DNA of 64,000 nucleotides from Taklimakanibacter deserti (GCA_003574785.1 QORU01000005.1:372001-436000); one strand, 5' to 3'. Shown: positions 17,918-32,364, counted from the stretch's first letter. Notes: generated by a model not told the origin, from the sequence alone. Program-made: numbers and translations.

Positions 17918-18751
17918 TTACGCCGCCCTGAGATCCCGCTCCCGCCGGATGATTTCCGAAGCGAGCCGGATATAGGCCTGGGAGCCGGCGCATTCATGGT
18001 CATACAGCAATACCGGCTTGCCATGCGAGGGCGCTTCCGACACGCGGACATTGCGCGGTATGACCGTCTGGTAGACCTTGTCGCCGAGCACGCTGCGCAC
18101 ATCCTGCGCCACCTGCTCGGAAAGCGAATTACGCCGGTCGAACATGGTGAGCACGACGCCCTGCACCGAGAGCTTGGGGTTGAGGCTCCCCTTCACCCGC
18201 TCGACCGTCTTGAGCAGCTGGCTCAGGCCCTCCAGCGCGAAGAACTCGCATTGCAGCGGCACCAGCACGGCATCCGCCGCCGAGAGCGCGTTGATGGTGA
18301 GAAGATTGAGCGAGGGCGGGCAGTCCGCCAGGACGTAGCTGTAGCGCTTGCCATGGCGGGGGTCGGCCTCCAGGCGCTGGATGGCGTCGGCGAGGCGGTA
18401 GGTCTTGCGGCTGATCTCGGAGAGTTCGAGCTCGGCGCCGAGCAGGTCCATGGTCGAGGGCGCGCAATCGAGGCGCGGGATCCCCGAGCTCACGATGACG
18501 GAGGAAAGCTCGGCCTCGCCCATCAGCACGTGATAGGTCGAGCGCTGCTGCGGGCGGCGCTGGATGCCGAGCCCGGTCGAGGCATTGCCCTGGGGGTCGA
18601 GATCGACGATCAGCACCGTTTCGCCGACCGCGGCAAGCGCGGTGCCCAGATTGATGGCCGTCGTGGTCTTGCCCACGCCGCCCTTCTGATTGGCGAGCGC
18701 CAGGATGCGGGCGGCCTGGGTCTGCGGCAGCAGCTTTTCAGCAAAGGACAC
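17918..18751 (-). CDS. parA: Chromosome-partitioning ATPase ParA
   Basis: A 277-residue deviant-Walker ATPase: KGGVGKTTTA at about 23-32, switch region VDLDPQGNAST, and DCPPSLNLLT. With ParB it moves the origin region to the new pole. Its start overlaps the end of rsmG by 14 bp, giving the classic mnmG-rsmG-parA-parB string. A 104-bp gap separates it from parB, wider than in many relatives. Confidence 0.96.
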   Translation of the reverse strand: MSFAEKLLPQTQAARILALANQKGGVGKTTTAINLGTALAAVGETVLIVDLDPQGNASTGLGIQRRPQQRSTYHVLMGEAELSSVIVSSGIPRLDCAPSTMDLLGAELELSEISRKTYRLADAIQRLEADPRHGKRYSYVLADCPPSLNLLTINALSAADAVLVPLQCEFFALEGLSQLLKTVERVKGSLNPKLSVQGVVLTMFDRRNSLSEQVAQDVRSVLGDKVYQTVIPRNVRVSEAPSHGKPVLLYDHECAGSQAYIRLASEIIRRERDLRAA

Positions 18752-19366
18752 GATGGGCCTCCTTCACCACGAGGATCACGCCATGGGAATCGGTCATGCT
18801 CGGGTGGCTTTCAACCTGCATTTTCCAAGATTTGGTGGCATCGGTCAATTCCGCATCCACATCTTGTCCCTTGTGAAAATAGCCTATGGCGCCATTTTCC
18901 AGGAAAGGTGCGGCATAATCGAGGAGCTTGGGCAAGGGCGCAAGGGCCCTTGCGGTCACCGCCTCGGCCTTGATGGTTCGGGCGAGCGCCTGAGCCTCTT
19001 CGATCCGGATAGTGTGGATATGGGCCTTTGCCCCGGTCTGGCGAGCTGCCTCGCGCAGGAAGGCGCCCTTCTTGAGATTGCTCTCGAAGAGGTGGGCTTC
19101 GAGCGGCCGCGCGATGGCGAGGATGAGGCCCGGTATGCCGGCCCCACTGCCGAGATCGGCGAGCTTCCGGAGATCTGGCGGCAGGAGCGACAGAAGCTGC
19201 AGCGCATCGGCGATATGGCGGGTCCAGACGGCCTCGCGCGTCGCCGGGCCGATGAGATTGATGCGCGCCTGCCATTGCAGGAGCAGGCTCACATAGGTCT
19301 CGAGCCGCTCGCGTGATTCACGTGAAACATGAAGTCGCTCGAGAACGTCAGTACTGACGTCCCGGC

Positions 19367-19370
<4 letters not shown>
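18738..19370 (-). CDS. rsmG: 16S rRNA (guanine527-N7)-methyltransferase
   Basis: A 210-residue SAM enzyme with [20 protein letters not shown], the SAM motif [11 protein letters not shown] and [11 protein letters not shown]. The start is a GTG that overlaps the mnmG stop (GTGA); the frame stays open upstream but only within mnmG. Codons just after the start (HVSRES) are encoded by a near-perfect parS site, so the DNA is under double constraint here. Confidence 0.93.
19314..19329. other. parS centromere site (one mismatch), inside rsmG
   Basis: TGATTCACGTGAAACA differs from the consensus TGTTTCACGTGAAACA at one position. It lies in the first codons of rsmG, about 1.5 kb from the parB start, where parS copies are commonly found. 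Confidence 0.75.
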
Positions 19371-21232
<1,862 letters not shown>

Positions 21233-21297
21233 GCGCCGCTCCATACTTAATCCGCGCACGGACGTCAAAGTTTCTGGGCTTTGTAACGCCCACGACC

Positions 21298-21313
21298 GGT
21301 TTCACGTGAAACA
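21298..21313. other. parS centromere site (perfect core)
   Basis: GGTTTCACGTGAAACA carries the perfect 14-bp palindrome GTTTCACGTGAAAC. It lies between mnmE and mnmG, 6.5 kb from the predicted oriC. Confidence 0.88.
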
Positions 21314-21322
21314 GGTAAAAAT

Positions 21323-22645
21323 CTATTTACCGATGCAGAACTCGCGGAAGATCGCATCGAGAATCTCCTCGACATCGATACGTCCGGTGAGCCGCCCCAT
21401 ATCATAGGCCGCGGCGCGCAGAGCCTCCGCCATGAGTTCCAGATGATCGGGCGAAATCGCCGAGGCGCGCAGCAGATTCTCCACGCAAGAGGCCGTGACC
21501 TGCTTGTGACGGCTCCGAATCAAAGTCGCGGAGTCGCCATTCGCCGCCATCTCCAGCACGCGCTGCTCCAGCTTCGCGAAGAATTCGGCCATACCCTCGC
21601 CGGTCTTCGCCGAAAGCCGATGAGCCGCTCCACTGACGGGAACCGCCGACGCCAGATCGCTCTTGTTCTCGATCCATAACGTTACCGAATCGAGATCGTC
21701 CGGGGGGTCGGCAGCCGCATCGGAAGCCGTCACCCAGACCACGATATCGGCGCCACGCAATTCATTGGCGGTGCGGTCCATGCCGATGCGCTCGATTTCA
21801 TCCGTGCTGTGGGCCCTGAGGCCCGCCGTATCGGTCAGGATCACCGGCACGCCGGAGAACTCCATCGCCACCTCGATCACATCACGGGTCGTACCCGGTA
21901 TGGCCGAGACGATGGCGGCCTCCCGCCTGGCCAGCACATTGAGAAGACTCGATTTGCCGGCATTGGGGGGCCCCGCCAGCACGACCTTGACGCCCTCCCG
22001 GATCGACGCCGCGCGCTGCGCTTCCGCCAGGGCGCCGCGCATGCGGCGGATCAGGTCCTCGAGCCTGGGCTGGATCTCGTCCATGGTCTGGCGCGCCACA
22101 TCCGCCTCATCGGCGAAATCGACGGCGGCCTCGACCCTGCCCAATATGGCGATGACATCGCGCCGCCACGCCTCGATCGTCCCCGAGGCATGGCCCAGCG
22201 CGTGATGCAAGGCGAGCTTGCGCTGGCGCTCGGTCTTCGCCTGGACGAGGTCGCCAATGCCTTCGGCGGCCACCAGATCGATGCGGCCGTTGCGGAAGGC
22301 GCGCTTCGTGAATTCGCCCCGCTCGGCAGGCCGGAGACCCGTCATACCGCCCAGCACGTCGAGGATGGTGCGGATGACCGCCAGGCTGCCGTGGAGATGG
22401 AACTCGGCAACGTCCTCGCCCGTGAAACTGTGGGGGCCCGGGAAGGTTAGCAAGAGGCCGTCATCCAGGACATCCTTCGTCTTAGGGTTACGGAAAACCC
22501 GCCGCGCCGCCTGGCGCGGTCTGGGCAGTCGGCCGGTCAGGGTGCGGGCAGCCGCGAAGGCCTCAGGCCCGCTCACACGTATGACCGCGATACCGGCCAT
22601 TCCGGCTCCGGAAGAGAGGGCAAATATGGTACTACTGGCGTTCAT
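21323..22645 (-). CDS. mnmE: tRNA modification GTPase MnmE
   Basis: A 440-residue GTPase. The N-terminal folate-binding domain starts [21 protein letters not shown]; the central G domain has [20 protein letters not shown] and DTAGLR; the C-terminus FCIGK carries the essential Cys. Partner of MnmG. The start is the ATG at the family N-terminus; the frame continues open far upstream over the opposite-strand DUF255 gene, but that is a shadow. Confidence 0.95.
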   Translation of the reverse strand: MNASSTIFALSSGAGMAGIAVIRVSGPEAFAAARTLTGRLPRPRQAARRVFRNPKTKDVLDDGLLLTFPGPHSFTGEDVAEFHLHGSLAVIRTILDVLGGMTGLRPAERGEFTKRAFRNGRIDLVAAEGIGDLVQAKTERQRKLALHHALGHASGTIEAWRRDVIAILGRVEAAVDFADEADVARQTMDEIQPRLEDLIRRMRGALAEAQRAASIREGVKVVLAGPPNAGKSSLLNVLARREAAIVSAIPGTTRDVIEVAMEFSGVPVILTDTAGLRAHSTDEIERIGMDRTANELRGADIVVWVTASDAAADPPDDLDSVTLWIENKSDLASAVPVSGAAHRLSAKTGEGMAEFFAKLEQRVLEMAANGDSATLIRSRHKQVTASCVENLLRASAISPDHLELMAEALRAAAYDMGRLTGRIDVEEILDAIFREFCIGK

Positions 22646-22708
22646 TACGGATTCGAATCGATACTTATCATTTCCTGCCGGGTTGCCCCTTTGCCGGGAG
22701 ACGGTAGC

Positions 22709-24760
<2,052 letters not shown>

Positions 24761-24775
24761 CAAAGTCAATATCTC

Positions 24776-26059
<1,284 letters not shown>

Positions 26060-26268
26060 GTGAGTTTTCGGTGACGCCACTTTTAGCGGCGTTAGTCTTT
26101 GAGGGAGTTGAGTACCAGGTCACTAAAACAACGGCCTGGCGGGTGAGGGAGGGAGCCGATTCTAGAGAAGAATCCTGCCGGCCCTTTGAGGTGGGAACCT
26201 TGAACCGGTCACTGCTTCAGCAGAGCCTTAACAAAATACATCGGCCTTGGAAACTGTTTATTTCATTA
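26060..26268. other. rho upstream region (no gene)
   Basis: The region upstream of rho. It contains a small hairpin GATTCT-AGAGA-AGAATC (26158-26174) whose arms are also GANTC methylation sites, and a less GC-rich stretch 26225-26268 that could carry the promoter. I see no coding frame worth calling. Confidence 0.5.
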
Positions 26269-26316
26269 GCGCGTGATCAGGAAAAGTGGCCCCCGGTTTT
26301 CCGTCCGATCACGCGC
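26269..26316. repeat. 48-bp palindromic intergenic repeat (rhizobial mosaic type)
   Basis: GCGCGTGATC (26269-26278) pairs with GATCACGCGC (26307-26316), and GGAAAA (26280-26285) with TTTTCC (26297-26302). It is the same architecture as the repeat at 2738 with a different centre. Confidence 0.7.
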
Positions 26317-26331
26317 CAAATTTAAGATTAC

Positions 26332-26379
26332 GATCACGTTAATCACTTCAGGTCGTACCGACCTGAAGTGATCGTGATC
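26332..26379. repeat. Long inverted repeat abutting the hemJ stop
   Basis: A perfect 14-bp palindrome (26342-26355 with 26359-26372, loop TAC) with outer arms GATCACG/CGTGATC. It touches the hemJ stop codon and may terminate the hemE-hemJ transcript, although no T run follows. Confidence 0.65.
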
Positions 26380-26807
26380 TAGGGCTTAACCACGGCCATG
26401 ATGACGATCACGATCAGGAGCACGGTCGGGATCTCATTGATGATCCGGAAGAACCTTTCGTCCCTGGGTCGCTCGTCCTCTGCGAAGGCTCCGACGAACT
26501 GGGCCAGCCAGAAATGGAAGGCCGTCATCGCCACCACCGCAACGAGCTTGACCACAAGCCATAGGCTGAGACTGGCAAAAGCATCGGTCACCCAGATGAG
26601 CGACAGACCCAGTATCCAGGACAGGATCATGGCCGGCAGCATGATCGCCTTGAGCAGCCGCCTTTCCATTACCTTGAAGATCTCAGAGCTCTCTCCGCCG
26701 ACGGCGGTGCGCCGGTGATAGACCATGAGCCGGGGAAGGTAGAAAAGGCCGGCCATCCAGGCTGTGACGGCGATGATGTGAAAGGCCTTGAGCCAGAGAT
26801 AGCCCAT
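26379..26807 (-). CDS. hemJ: Protoporphyrinogen IX oxidase HemJ
   Basis: A 142-residue membrane protein with four hydrophobic helices. Early His (AFHIIAVTAWMAGLFYLPRL) and the Lys/His pattern of UPF0093/HemJ are present. It performs the penultimate haem step, coupling to respiratory quinones. It starts six bases after hemE, which supports the assignment. Confidence 0.92.
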   Translation of the reverse strand: MGYLWLKAFHIIAVTAWMAGLFYLPRLMVYHRRTAVGGESSEIFKVMERRLLKAIMLPAMILSWILGLSLIWVTDAFASLSLWLVVKLVAVVAMTAFHFWLAQFVGAFAEDERPRDERFFRIINEIPTVLLIVIVIMAVVKP

Positions 26808-26813
26808 AGATAG

Positions 26814-27848
26814 TCACCCGTCGAGTTTTCGCAAGTGCCGCACGACTTGCTCCACATGCTCGGGCGGCGTCCCCGGTCGCATGCCATGGCCCAGATTGAA
26901 GATATGGCGGTCTTTCGGCAAGGCCCCGATAATCAGCTCCACGGCTTTCTCGAGCGCCGCTCCGCCTTTTTCGACGAGCAGGGGATCAAGGTTCCCTTGC
27001 ACGGCATGTGATCCCGCCAGCTGGTCGCGGGCCCAAGTAAGCGGCAGCGACGTCTCCACGCTCAAGGCCTCCGCCCTGGTGATCTGGCCGATCCGCTTGT
27101 GGCCGGCCCCGGCGCCGCGGGCAAAGACGATGACCGGCACATTGGGCCGCGCCGCCCGCACTTTGGTGATGATCGCCGCAATCGGCCGCCCTACCAGGTC
27201 TTCCTGGAGATAGCCCGGCAGATCCCCCGCCCAGGAATCGAAGATCTGCACAACATCCACCCCGGCATCGATCTGGCGGATGAGATAGGACACCGAGGCC
27301 TCGATCAAACGGTCGATCAAGAGACCGAACCATTCAATCCCGCTTGCCGCGACAGCACGCGCGATCTCGCGTCCGCCTTCACCGCCCCCGCCGACCATGT
27401 AGCTCGCCACCGTCCAGGGCGCGCCGCAGAAACCGATCAGCGCGATGCCGGCCGGAAGCTTCGACTTTACCGCTTCCGCGGTCTCGCAGACGAGCCGCAC
27501 TTCCTCGGCCTCATCGAGCCGCCACAAGGCCTGCACCCTCGCAAGACCTGAAATCTTCTCGACCACCGGCCCTTCGCCTTCCGCGAAAGTCAGACCCAGG
27601 CCCATGGCCTGCGGCACGACCAATATGTCGGCGAACAGGATCGCCGCATCGAGATCGAAGCGCCGCAAAGGCTGCAGCGTCACCTCGGCGGCGAGCTCCG
27701 GCGAATAGCACAGATTGAGGAAGGATCCGGCCTTCGCCCTGAGCTCGAGATATTCCGGAAGGTACCGCCCGGCTTGGCGCATGAACCATACTGGACGTCG
27801 CGAGGCTTTCTTGGCCTTTAGAACGTCCAGTAGTGCCGAACTATCCAT
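26814..27848 (-). CDS. hemE: Uroporphyrinogen decarboxylase
   Basis: A 344-residue enzyme: PVWFMRQAGRYLPEY, LPAGIALIGFCGAPWTVASY, QIFDSWAGDL and FNLGHGMRPGTPPEHV. It decarboxylates uroporphyrinogen III to coproporphyrinogen III. It is the left-hand neighbour of the predicted origin, as in Caulobacter, and is transcribed away from it. Confidence 0.96.
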   Translation of the reverse strand: MDSSALLDVLKAKKASRRPVWFMRQAGRYLPEYLELRAKAGSFLNLCYSPELAAEVTLQPLRRFDLDAAILFADILVVPQAMGLGLTFAEGEGPVVEKISGLARVQALWRLDEAEEVRLVCETAEAVKSKLPAGIALIGFCGAPWTVASYMVGGGGEGGREIARAVAASGIEWFGLLIDRLIEASVSYLIRQIDAGVDVVQIFDSWAGDLPGYLQEDLVGRPIAAIITKVRAARPNVPVIVFARGAGAGHKRIGQITRAEALSVETSLPLTWARDQLAGSHAVQGNLDPLLVEKGGAALEKAVELIIGALPKDRHIFNLGHGMRPGTPPEHVEQVVRHLRKLDG

Positions 27849-28209
27849 GAGCGCATACCAAATAAAGAGAGAAAGATAGATATTGGTTTAGATGATGGGG
27901 CGTGAGAGTCATGAATAGCGAGCTTGCCCGCATCTTGCCAACCGGCCCTCGTTGTCACAGCTCCGAGTCACCTCGCGGCATATTGAGTTGAGGATAAATA
28001 AATCTTCTATTTCAATAGGATAATAGAGAGGTGGCAGAGCTGTCCACAAATGGTTTAAGCATTGTTAACAGCGCGTCCTTGTCCACAGAATACCGTCACC
28101 ACGTTCCCCGACGGCGAAATTGTGGATTACCCGATGAACAAAATGATAGAAGCTTTCCAAAAGCTTAACCGGCGTCATCTTATCCACAACTGAGCAACTG
28201 GCTGTACCC
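27849..28209. other. Predicted chromosomal replication origin oriC
   Basis: A 361-bp gap with no gene, clearly AT-rich for this chromosome (notably 27981-28029, a candidate unwinding element). Four DnaA boxes lie on its right: CTGTCCACA 28040-28048, TTGTCCACA 28079-28087, TAATCCACA on the other strand at 28121-28129, and a perfect TTATCCACA at 28180-28188. Two GAGTC (GANTC) sites lie at 27906 and 27965, and TTTAA-GCATTG-TTAAC (28054-28069) resembles a CtrA site with spacing one short. hemE on one side and the PPDK-regulator/maf cluster on the other is the established alphaproteobacterial origin context. Genes diverge from it. Confidence 0.85.
28180..28188 (+). promoter_or_regulatory. Perfect DnaA box
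   Basis: TTATCCACA, identical to the strong DnaA-binding consensus, 22 bp before the start of the PPDK-regulator gene. DnaA could therefore also affect that promoter. Confidence 0.85.
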
Positions 28210-29046
28210 GTGTCCGCTCCGCGATTTTTCCACATGCATCTGATCTCGGATGCGACCGGCGAGACCTTGAACACGGTCGCCCGTGCCGCGATGGCCTATT
28301 ATGCCGATTACCAGCCGGTCGAGCATATCTATGCTCTGGTCCGCACGTCGAAGCAGCTGGCACGCGCTCTGACCGAGATCGAAAGCGAGCCCGGCGTCGT
28401 CCTCTTCACCTTGATCGATGCCGATCTGAGATCCCAGCTCGAGAAGAGATGCGCCGAGCTCAGCATCCCTTGCATCTCCATCCTCGATCCGGTCATTGCC
28501 AGCCTCGCGCAATATCTCAATGCTCAATCGCGGCCGCAGCTTGCCGGCCAGCATGCGCTCAATGCCGAATATTTCCGCCGCATCGATGCGCTCAACTTCA
28601 CCATGATCCATGACGATGGTCAGCACACGAACGATCTCGACCAGGCGGATGTGATCCTGACCGGCATCAGCCGCTCGTCCAAGACGCCGACCAGCATCTA
28701 TCTCGCCAATCGCGGTATCAAGACCGCCAATGTCCCGATCGTGCCGAACATTCCCCCGCCCAAGGAGCTCGAGACGGTAACCAGGCCCCTGATCGTCGGC
28801 CTGATCGCCAGCGCCGAGCGTATCGCCCAGATCCGCCGGCATCGCCTTCTCGCCATCAATGAGCAGGGCGAGACGGACTATGTAGACCAGGACGCCATCG
28901 CCGCCGAGCTCGCCCATATGCGCAAGCTGTGCTCCCGCCATAATTGGCCGATCATCGACGTCACCCGCCGTTCGATCGAGGAGACGGCCGCGGCCGTCAT
29001 CAATTTGTTGCGCGACCGTGACGAAGCCAAGGATGCCGAGGCATGA
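28210..29046 (+). CDS. Pyruvate,phosphate dikinase regulatory protein (kinase/pyrophosphorylase)
   Basis: A 278-residue DUF299 protein from a GTG start. It has the N-terminal FHMHLISDATGETLN, the P-loop GISRSSKTPTSIYLA, and IGLI-like VGLIASAERIAQIR. It phosphorylates and reactivates PPDK or PEP synthase using ADP and Pi. First of an overlapping run with maf, aroE, coaE and dnaQ, all leaving oriC on the leading strand. Confidence 0.9.
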   Translation: MSAPRFFHMHLISDATGETLNTVARAAMAYYADYQPVEHIYALVRTSKQLARALTEIESEPGVVLFTLIDADLRSQLEKRCAELSIPCISILDPVIASLAQYLNAQSRPQLAGQHALNAEYFRRIDALNFTMIHDDGQHTNDLDQADVILTGISRSSKTPTSIYLANRGIKTANVPIVPNIPPPKELETVTRPLIVGLIASAERIAQIRRHRLLAINEQGETDYVDQDAIAAELAHMRKLCSRHNWPIIDVTRRSIEETAAAVINLLRDRDEAKDAEA

Positions 29047-29630
29047 GGCTCGTGCTCGCATCGACGAGCCGGATCCGAGGCGAGCTCTTGACCAAAGCCG
29101 GTCTTGACTTCGAAGCTTTACGGCCGGAAGTCGATGAAAATGCGCTGAAAAGATCAGCCAAGGACTTGGCACCCGGCGATTTGGCGCAATCCCTGGCCGC
29201 CGCCAAAGCCGTTTCGGTAGCGAATCGACTGCCGGGTGCTCTGGTGATCGGCGCCGATCAGATCCTCAATCTCGGGGGCAGGGCCTTCGACAAGCCGGGA
29301 TCCCGGGACGAGGCCCGCCAGCATCTCCTCGAGTTGGGGGGGCGGTCCCATGTCCTCGAGACCGCGATCTGCTGCGCTGAAGGCGACGCTGTCGTCTGGC
29401 GGCATCTGGGCCGGGCCACGCTGCGCATGCGGAACTTCTCGGAAGCTTTCCTTGAGGACTATCTCGACCGGATGGGCCCGGAGGTCACGACATCGGTCGG
29501 CGCCTATAAGCTCGAAGGCCTTGGCGCCCAGCTCTTCGACACTATCGATGGCGATTATTTCACCATTCTCGGCCTGCCGCTGTTGCCGCTCCTCGATTTC
29601 CTGAGAAAAAAGGAGGTCTTGGCCCAATGA
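29043..29630 (+). CDS. maf: Maf-like nucleotide pyrophosphatase
   Basis: A 195-residue house-cleaning NTPase: LVLASTSRIRGELL near the start, EVDENA, IGADQIL and SVGAYKLEGLG. It hydrolyses non-canonical or modified NTPs. ATGA overlaps at both ends couple it to its neighbours. Confidence 0.9.
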   Translation: MRLVLASTSRIRGELLTKAGLDFEALRPEVDENALKRSAKDLAPGDLAQSLAAAKAVSVANRLPGALVIGADQILNLGGRAFDKPGSRDEARQHLLELGGRSHVLETAICCAEGDAVVWRHLGRATLRMRNFSEAFLEDYLDRMGPEVTTSVGAYKLEGLGAQLFDTIDGDYFTILGLPLLPLLDFLRKKEVLAQ

Positions 29631-30469
29631 CGCGCAAAGCCTGTGTCATTGGCTGGCCGATCAGCCATTCGCGCTCGCCTATCATCCATGGCTACTGGCT
29701 CGAGCGCTATGGCATCGACGGCGCCTATGAGCGCATTGCTGTGCCCCCGGACGACCTGCCAAGCTTCTTCAAGTCGCTCGGCGAGAAGGGCTATGTCGGC
29801 TGCAATGTCACGCTGCCGCACAAGGAGGGCGCGTTTCGCGCCGTGCGCGTCGCCGATGCGGCGACCACGCGTCTCGGCGTGGTCAACACGGTATTCCATC
29901 GCGATGGCGAATTGTGGGGCACCAGCACCGACGGCGAAGGCTTCCTCGCCAATCTGTCAGACCATGTGCCGGACTGGCAGGCAAAGGATCGCAGCGTCGT
30001 CATTCTGGGCGCCGGCGGCGCCGCGCGGGCCATTGTCGGTGCGCTTCTCGATGCCGGTTGCCGAAGGCTCCTGGTCGTCAACCGCACCTTGGCGCGCGCC
30101 GAGGAGTTGCGGCGCGATTTTGGGCCACGCGTCGAGCCGCGCCAATGGATGGACGTCGAAAAGCTTCTCGAAGATGCCGATCTCCTGGTCAATACGACAT
30201 CGCTCGGCATGAGCGGACAGCCGCGGCTGGCGCTCGATCTCGATCACCTGCCGCGGTCGGCGGTCGTCACTGATATCGTCTATACGCCGCTCGAGACCGA
30301 TCTCCTGATCCGCGCCCGCGCCCGCGGCAATGTCGTAGTGCCGGGCCTCGGCATGCTGCTGCACCAGGCGGTGCGCGGCTTCGAATTGTGGTTCGGCCAT
30401 AGGCCGGAAGTGACGGTTGAGCTTCACGACCTCGTCGCCCGCGATATCGATCCCGGATTCAAGCGATGA
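29627..30469 (+). CDS. aroE: Shikimate dehydrogenase
   Basis: A 280-residue NADP enzyme: substrate site ISHSRSPIIHGYW, NVTLPHKE with the catalytic Lys, dinucleotide motif LGAGGAARAI, NRT specificity loop and NTTSLGM. It reduces 3-dehydroshikimate in the aromatic pathway. The C-terminal GMLLHQAVRGFELWFG is typical. Confidence 0.95.
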   Translation: MTRKACVIGWPISHSRSPIIHGYWLERYGIDGAYERIAVPPDDLPSFFKSLGEKGYVGCNVTLPHKEGAFRAVRVADAATTRLGVVNTVFHRDGELWGTSTDGEGFLANLSDHVPDWQAKDRSVVILGAGGAARAIVGALLDAGCRRLLVVNRTLARAEELRRDFGPRVEPRQWMDVEKLLEDADLLVNTTSLGMSGQPRLALDLDHLPRSAVVTDIVYTPLETDLLIRARARGNVVVPGLGMLLHQAVRGFELWFGHRPEVTVELHDLVARDIDPGFKR

Positions 30470-31065
30470 TCGTGATCGGCCTCACCGGATCGATCGGCAT
30501 GGGCAAGACCGAGACGGCGCGCATGTTCGCCAAGGAAGGCATCCCCGTCTCGGAATCGGATGCGATCGTACACCGGCTCTATGATCAGGATGGCGCTGCG
30601 GTGAAGCCCGTCGCCGCCGCCTTTCCCGGCGCCGTCGTCCATGGCCGCATCGACCGGGAGAAGCTTACAAAGCATCTCGGTGCCCATCCGCAGGATTTCG
30701 CCCGGCTCGAGGCGATCGTCCATCCGCTGGTGCGCGCCGAGCAGGAGAAATTCCTCAAAGACGCGCGCCGGCGGAAGGCGCCTCTCGCGGTGCTCGACAT
30801 TCCCTTGCTGTTCGAGACCGGGCGCGACCGCGACGTCGACAAGATCGTCGTCGTCTCGGCGCCGGCCGATATCCAGCGCCGCCGGGTACTTGCGCGGCCC
30901 GGGATGACAGAGGAAAAATTCGCGGCCATCCTGGCCCGCCAGGTACCCGATGCGGATAAGCGGGCGCGCGCCGATTTCATTGTGGATAGCGATCGGGGGC
31001 TGGACTACGCGCACGCGCAAGTGCGGCATATAATCGACGTGCTGTCACAAAGTGATTCGACATAA
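30466..31065 (+). CDS. coaE: Dephospho-CoA kinase
   Basis: A 199-residue P-loop kinase, last step of CoA synthesis: GLTGSIGMGKTETA (Met where Ser or Thr is frequent), DAIVHRLY, VLDIPLLFETG and a lid region with RVLARPGMTEEKF. Start overlaps aroE; the stop shares one base with the dnaQ start. Confidence 0.94.
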   Translation: MIVIGLTGSIGMGKTETARMFAKEGIPVSESDAIVHRLYDQDGAAVKPVAAAFPGAVVHGRIDREKLTKHLGAHPQDFARLEAIVHPLVRAEQEKFLKDARRRKAPLAVLDIPLLFETGRDRDVDKIVVVSAPADIQRRRVLARPGMTEEKFAAILARQVPDADKRARADFIVDSDRGLDYAHAQVRHIIDVLSQSDST

Positions 31066-31757
31066 TGCGCGAGATCGTCCTCGATACCGAGACCACCGGC
31101 ATAGATCATGCGAAAGGCCACCGCGTCGTCGAGCTCGGCGCGGTCGAGCTCATCAACCACATTCCGAGCGGCAAGACCTTCCACGCTTACATTGATCCCG
31201 AGCGCGACATGCCGTCCGATGCCGAGGCCATCCATGGTCTGACGACGCAGTTCCTGAAAGGCAAGCCGCTGTTTGCGGCGATCGCCGCGGAGTTCCTCGC
31301 CTTCATCGGCGAGGCGAGCCTCGTCATCCACAATGCCTCATTCGACGTCGGCTTCCTCAATGCCGAATTCGCCCGCCTGAACATACCGGCGCTGCTGCCG
31401 GAACGCGTCGTCGACACGCTGATGCTCGCCCGCCAGAAGCATCCGATGGGTCCGAACAGCCTCGATGCCCTGTGCAAGCGCTATGGCATCGACAATTCGA
31501 AGCGCGACAAGCATGGCGCTCTGCTCGATTCGGAATTGTTGGCCGATGTCTATCTCGAGCTCATCGGCGGACGCCAGGCGGCGCTGTCGCTCTCGGCCAT
31601 CACGGTCGGAAGCCGCGCCGTGATCACGCCTTCCGGCATCGTACGGCCGCGTCCGGTGCCGCTTACGAGCCGGCTCACCGAGATGGAGATCCTCGCGCAC
31701 AAGGCCCTGATCGCCGAGCTTGGCGAGAAGGCTTTGTGGAACGAGCTTCTGAATTAA
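31065..31757 (+). CDS. dnaQ: DNA polymerase III subunit epsilon (proofreading exonuclease)
   Basis: A 230-residue DEDDh exonuclease: DTETTG (Asp and Glu at about 7 and 9), VIHNASFDVGFLNAEF and KRDKHGALLDSELLADVY with the His and final Asp. A C-terminal tail after about 185 would hold the alpha-binding segment. Its start directly follows coaE (TAATG). It is convergent with secB. Confidence 0.94.
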   Translation: MREIVLDTETTGIDHAKGHRVVELGAVELINHIPSGKTFHAYIDPERDMPSDAEAIHGLTTQFLKGKPLFAAIAAEFLAFIGEASLVIHNASFDVGFLNAEFARLNIPALLPERVVDTLMLARQKHPMGPNSLDALCKRYGIDNSKRDKHGALLDSELLADVYLELIGGRQAALSLSAITVGSRAVITPSGIVRPRPVPLTSRLTEMEILAHKALIAELGEKALWNELLN

Positions 31758-31764
31758 ACGGAAA

Positions 31765-32364
31765 TTACGCCGTGGCTTGCGCCTGCGCCGCCATGCGCTT
31801 CTGATACATGCCGGCGAAATCGATCGGATCGAGCATCAAAGGCGGGAAGCCGCCATTGCGGGTCGCTTCGCCGAGGATCTGGCGGGCGAAAGGAAAGAGC
31901 ATGCGCGGGCATTCGATGAGCACCGCCGGATGCAGCATGTTCTGTGGGAAATTCTCCAGCCGGAAGACGCCGGCATAGAGGATCTCGGCGGCGAAGATGA
32001 CCTTGTTCTCGGACGTCGCCTTGGCGTCGATATGGAGCTCGACCTCGAAATCCGACGGCGCCAGGTTGCGCGCATTCACATTGATCGAGATGTTGATCTC
32101 GGGCTGGGCCTTTTGCGGCGCCAGCGACTGCGGCGCATGCGGGTTTTCGAAGCTCAGATCCTTGAGATACTGGCCGAGGATGCGCATCGACGGCTGGGCG
32201 CCCGGCTGCGGCGGCGGCGCGTTGAGCTCGGACCCTACGGACTCTGCCGGAGCGGCGGTAGCCTCGGGGCCGGGGCCGGGGCCGGGGCCGTTGCTGTCGC
32301 TGCCGTCGCCATTCGTTGATTTGGCGGCCTGCTTCTTCGGCGCCGGCTTGCTCGTCTTGGCCAT
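31765..32364 (-). CDS. secB: Protein-export chaperone SecB
   Basis: A 199-residue SecB: ILGQYLKDLSFENPHAP, INISINVNARNL, YEVELHI-like FEVELHIDAKA, and FAAEILYAGVF. The N-terminal 60 residues are an Ala/Pro/Gly-rich extension absent in E. coli SecB, including a Gly-Pro run coded by a hexanucleotide repeat. It keeps preproteins unfolded for SecA. Confidence 0.93.
   Translation of the reverse strand: MAKTSKPAPKKQAAKSTNGDGSDSNGPGPGPGPEATAAPAESVGSELNAPPPQPGAQPSMRILGQYLKDLSFENPHAPQSLAPQKAQPEINISINVNARNLAPSDFEVELHIDAKATSENKVIFAAEILYAGVFRLENFPQNMLHPAVLIECPRMLFPFARQILGEATRNGGFPPLMLDPIDFAGMYQKRMAAQAQATA
32266..32289. repeat. (GGGGCC)4 hexanucleotide tract in secB
   Basis: Four perfect GGGGCC units on the + strand, read on the - strand as alternating Gly-Pro codons in the disordered N-terminus of SecB. 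Such tracts can slip in replication in steps of two residues without frame loss. Confidence 0.8.
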
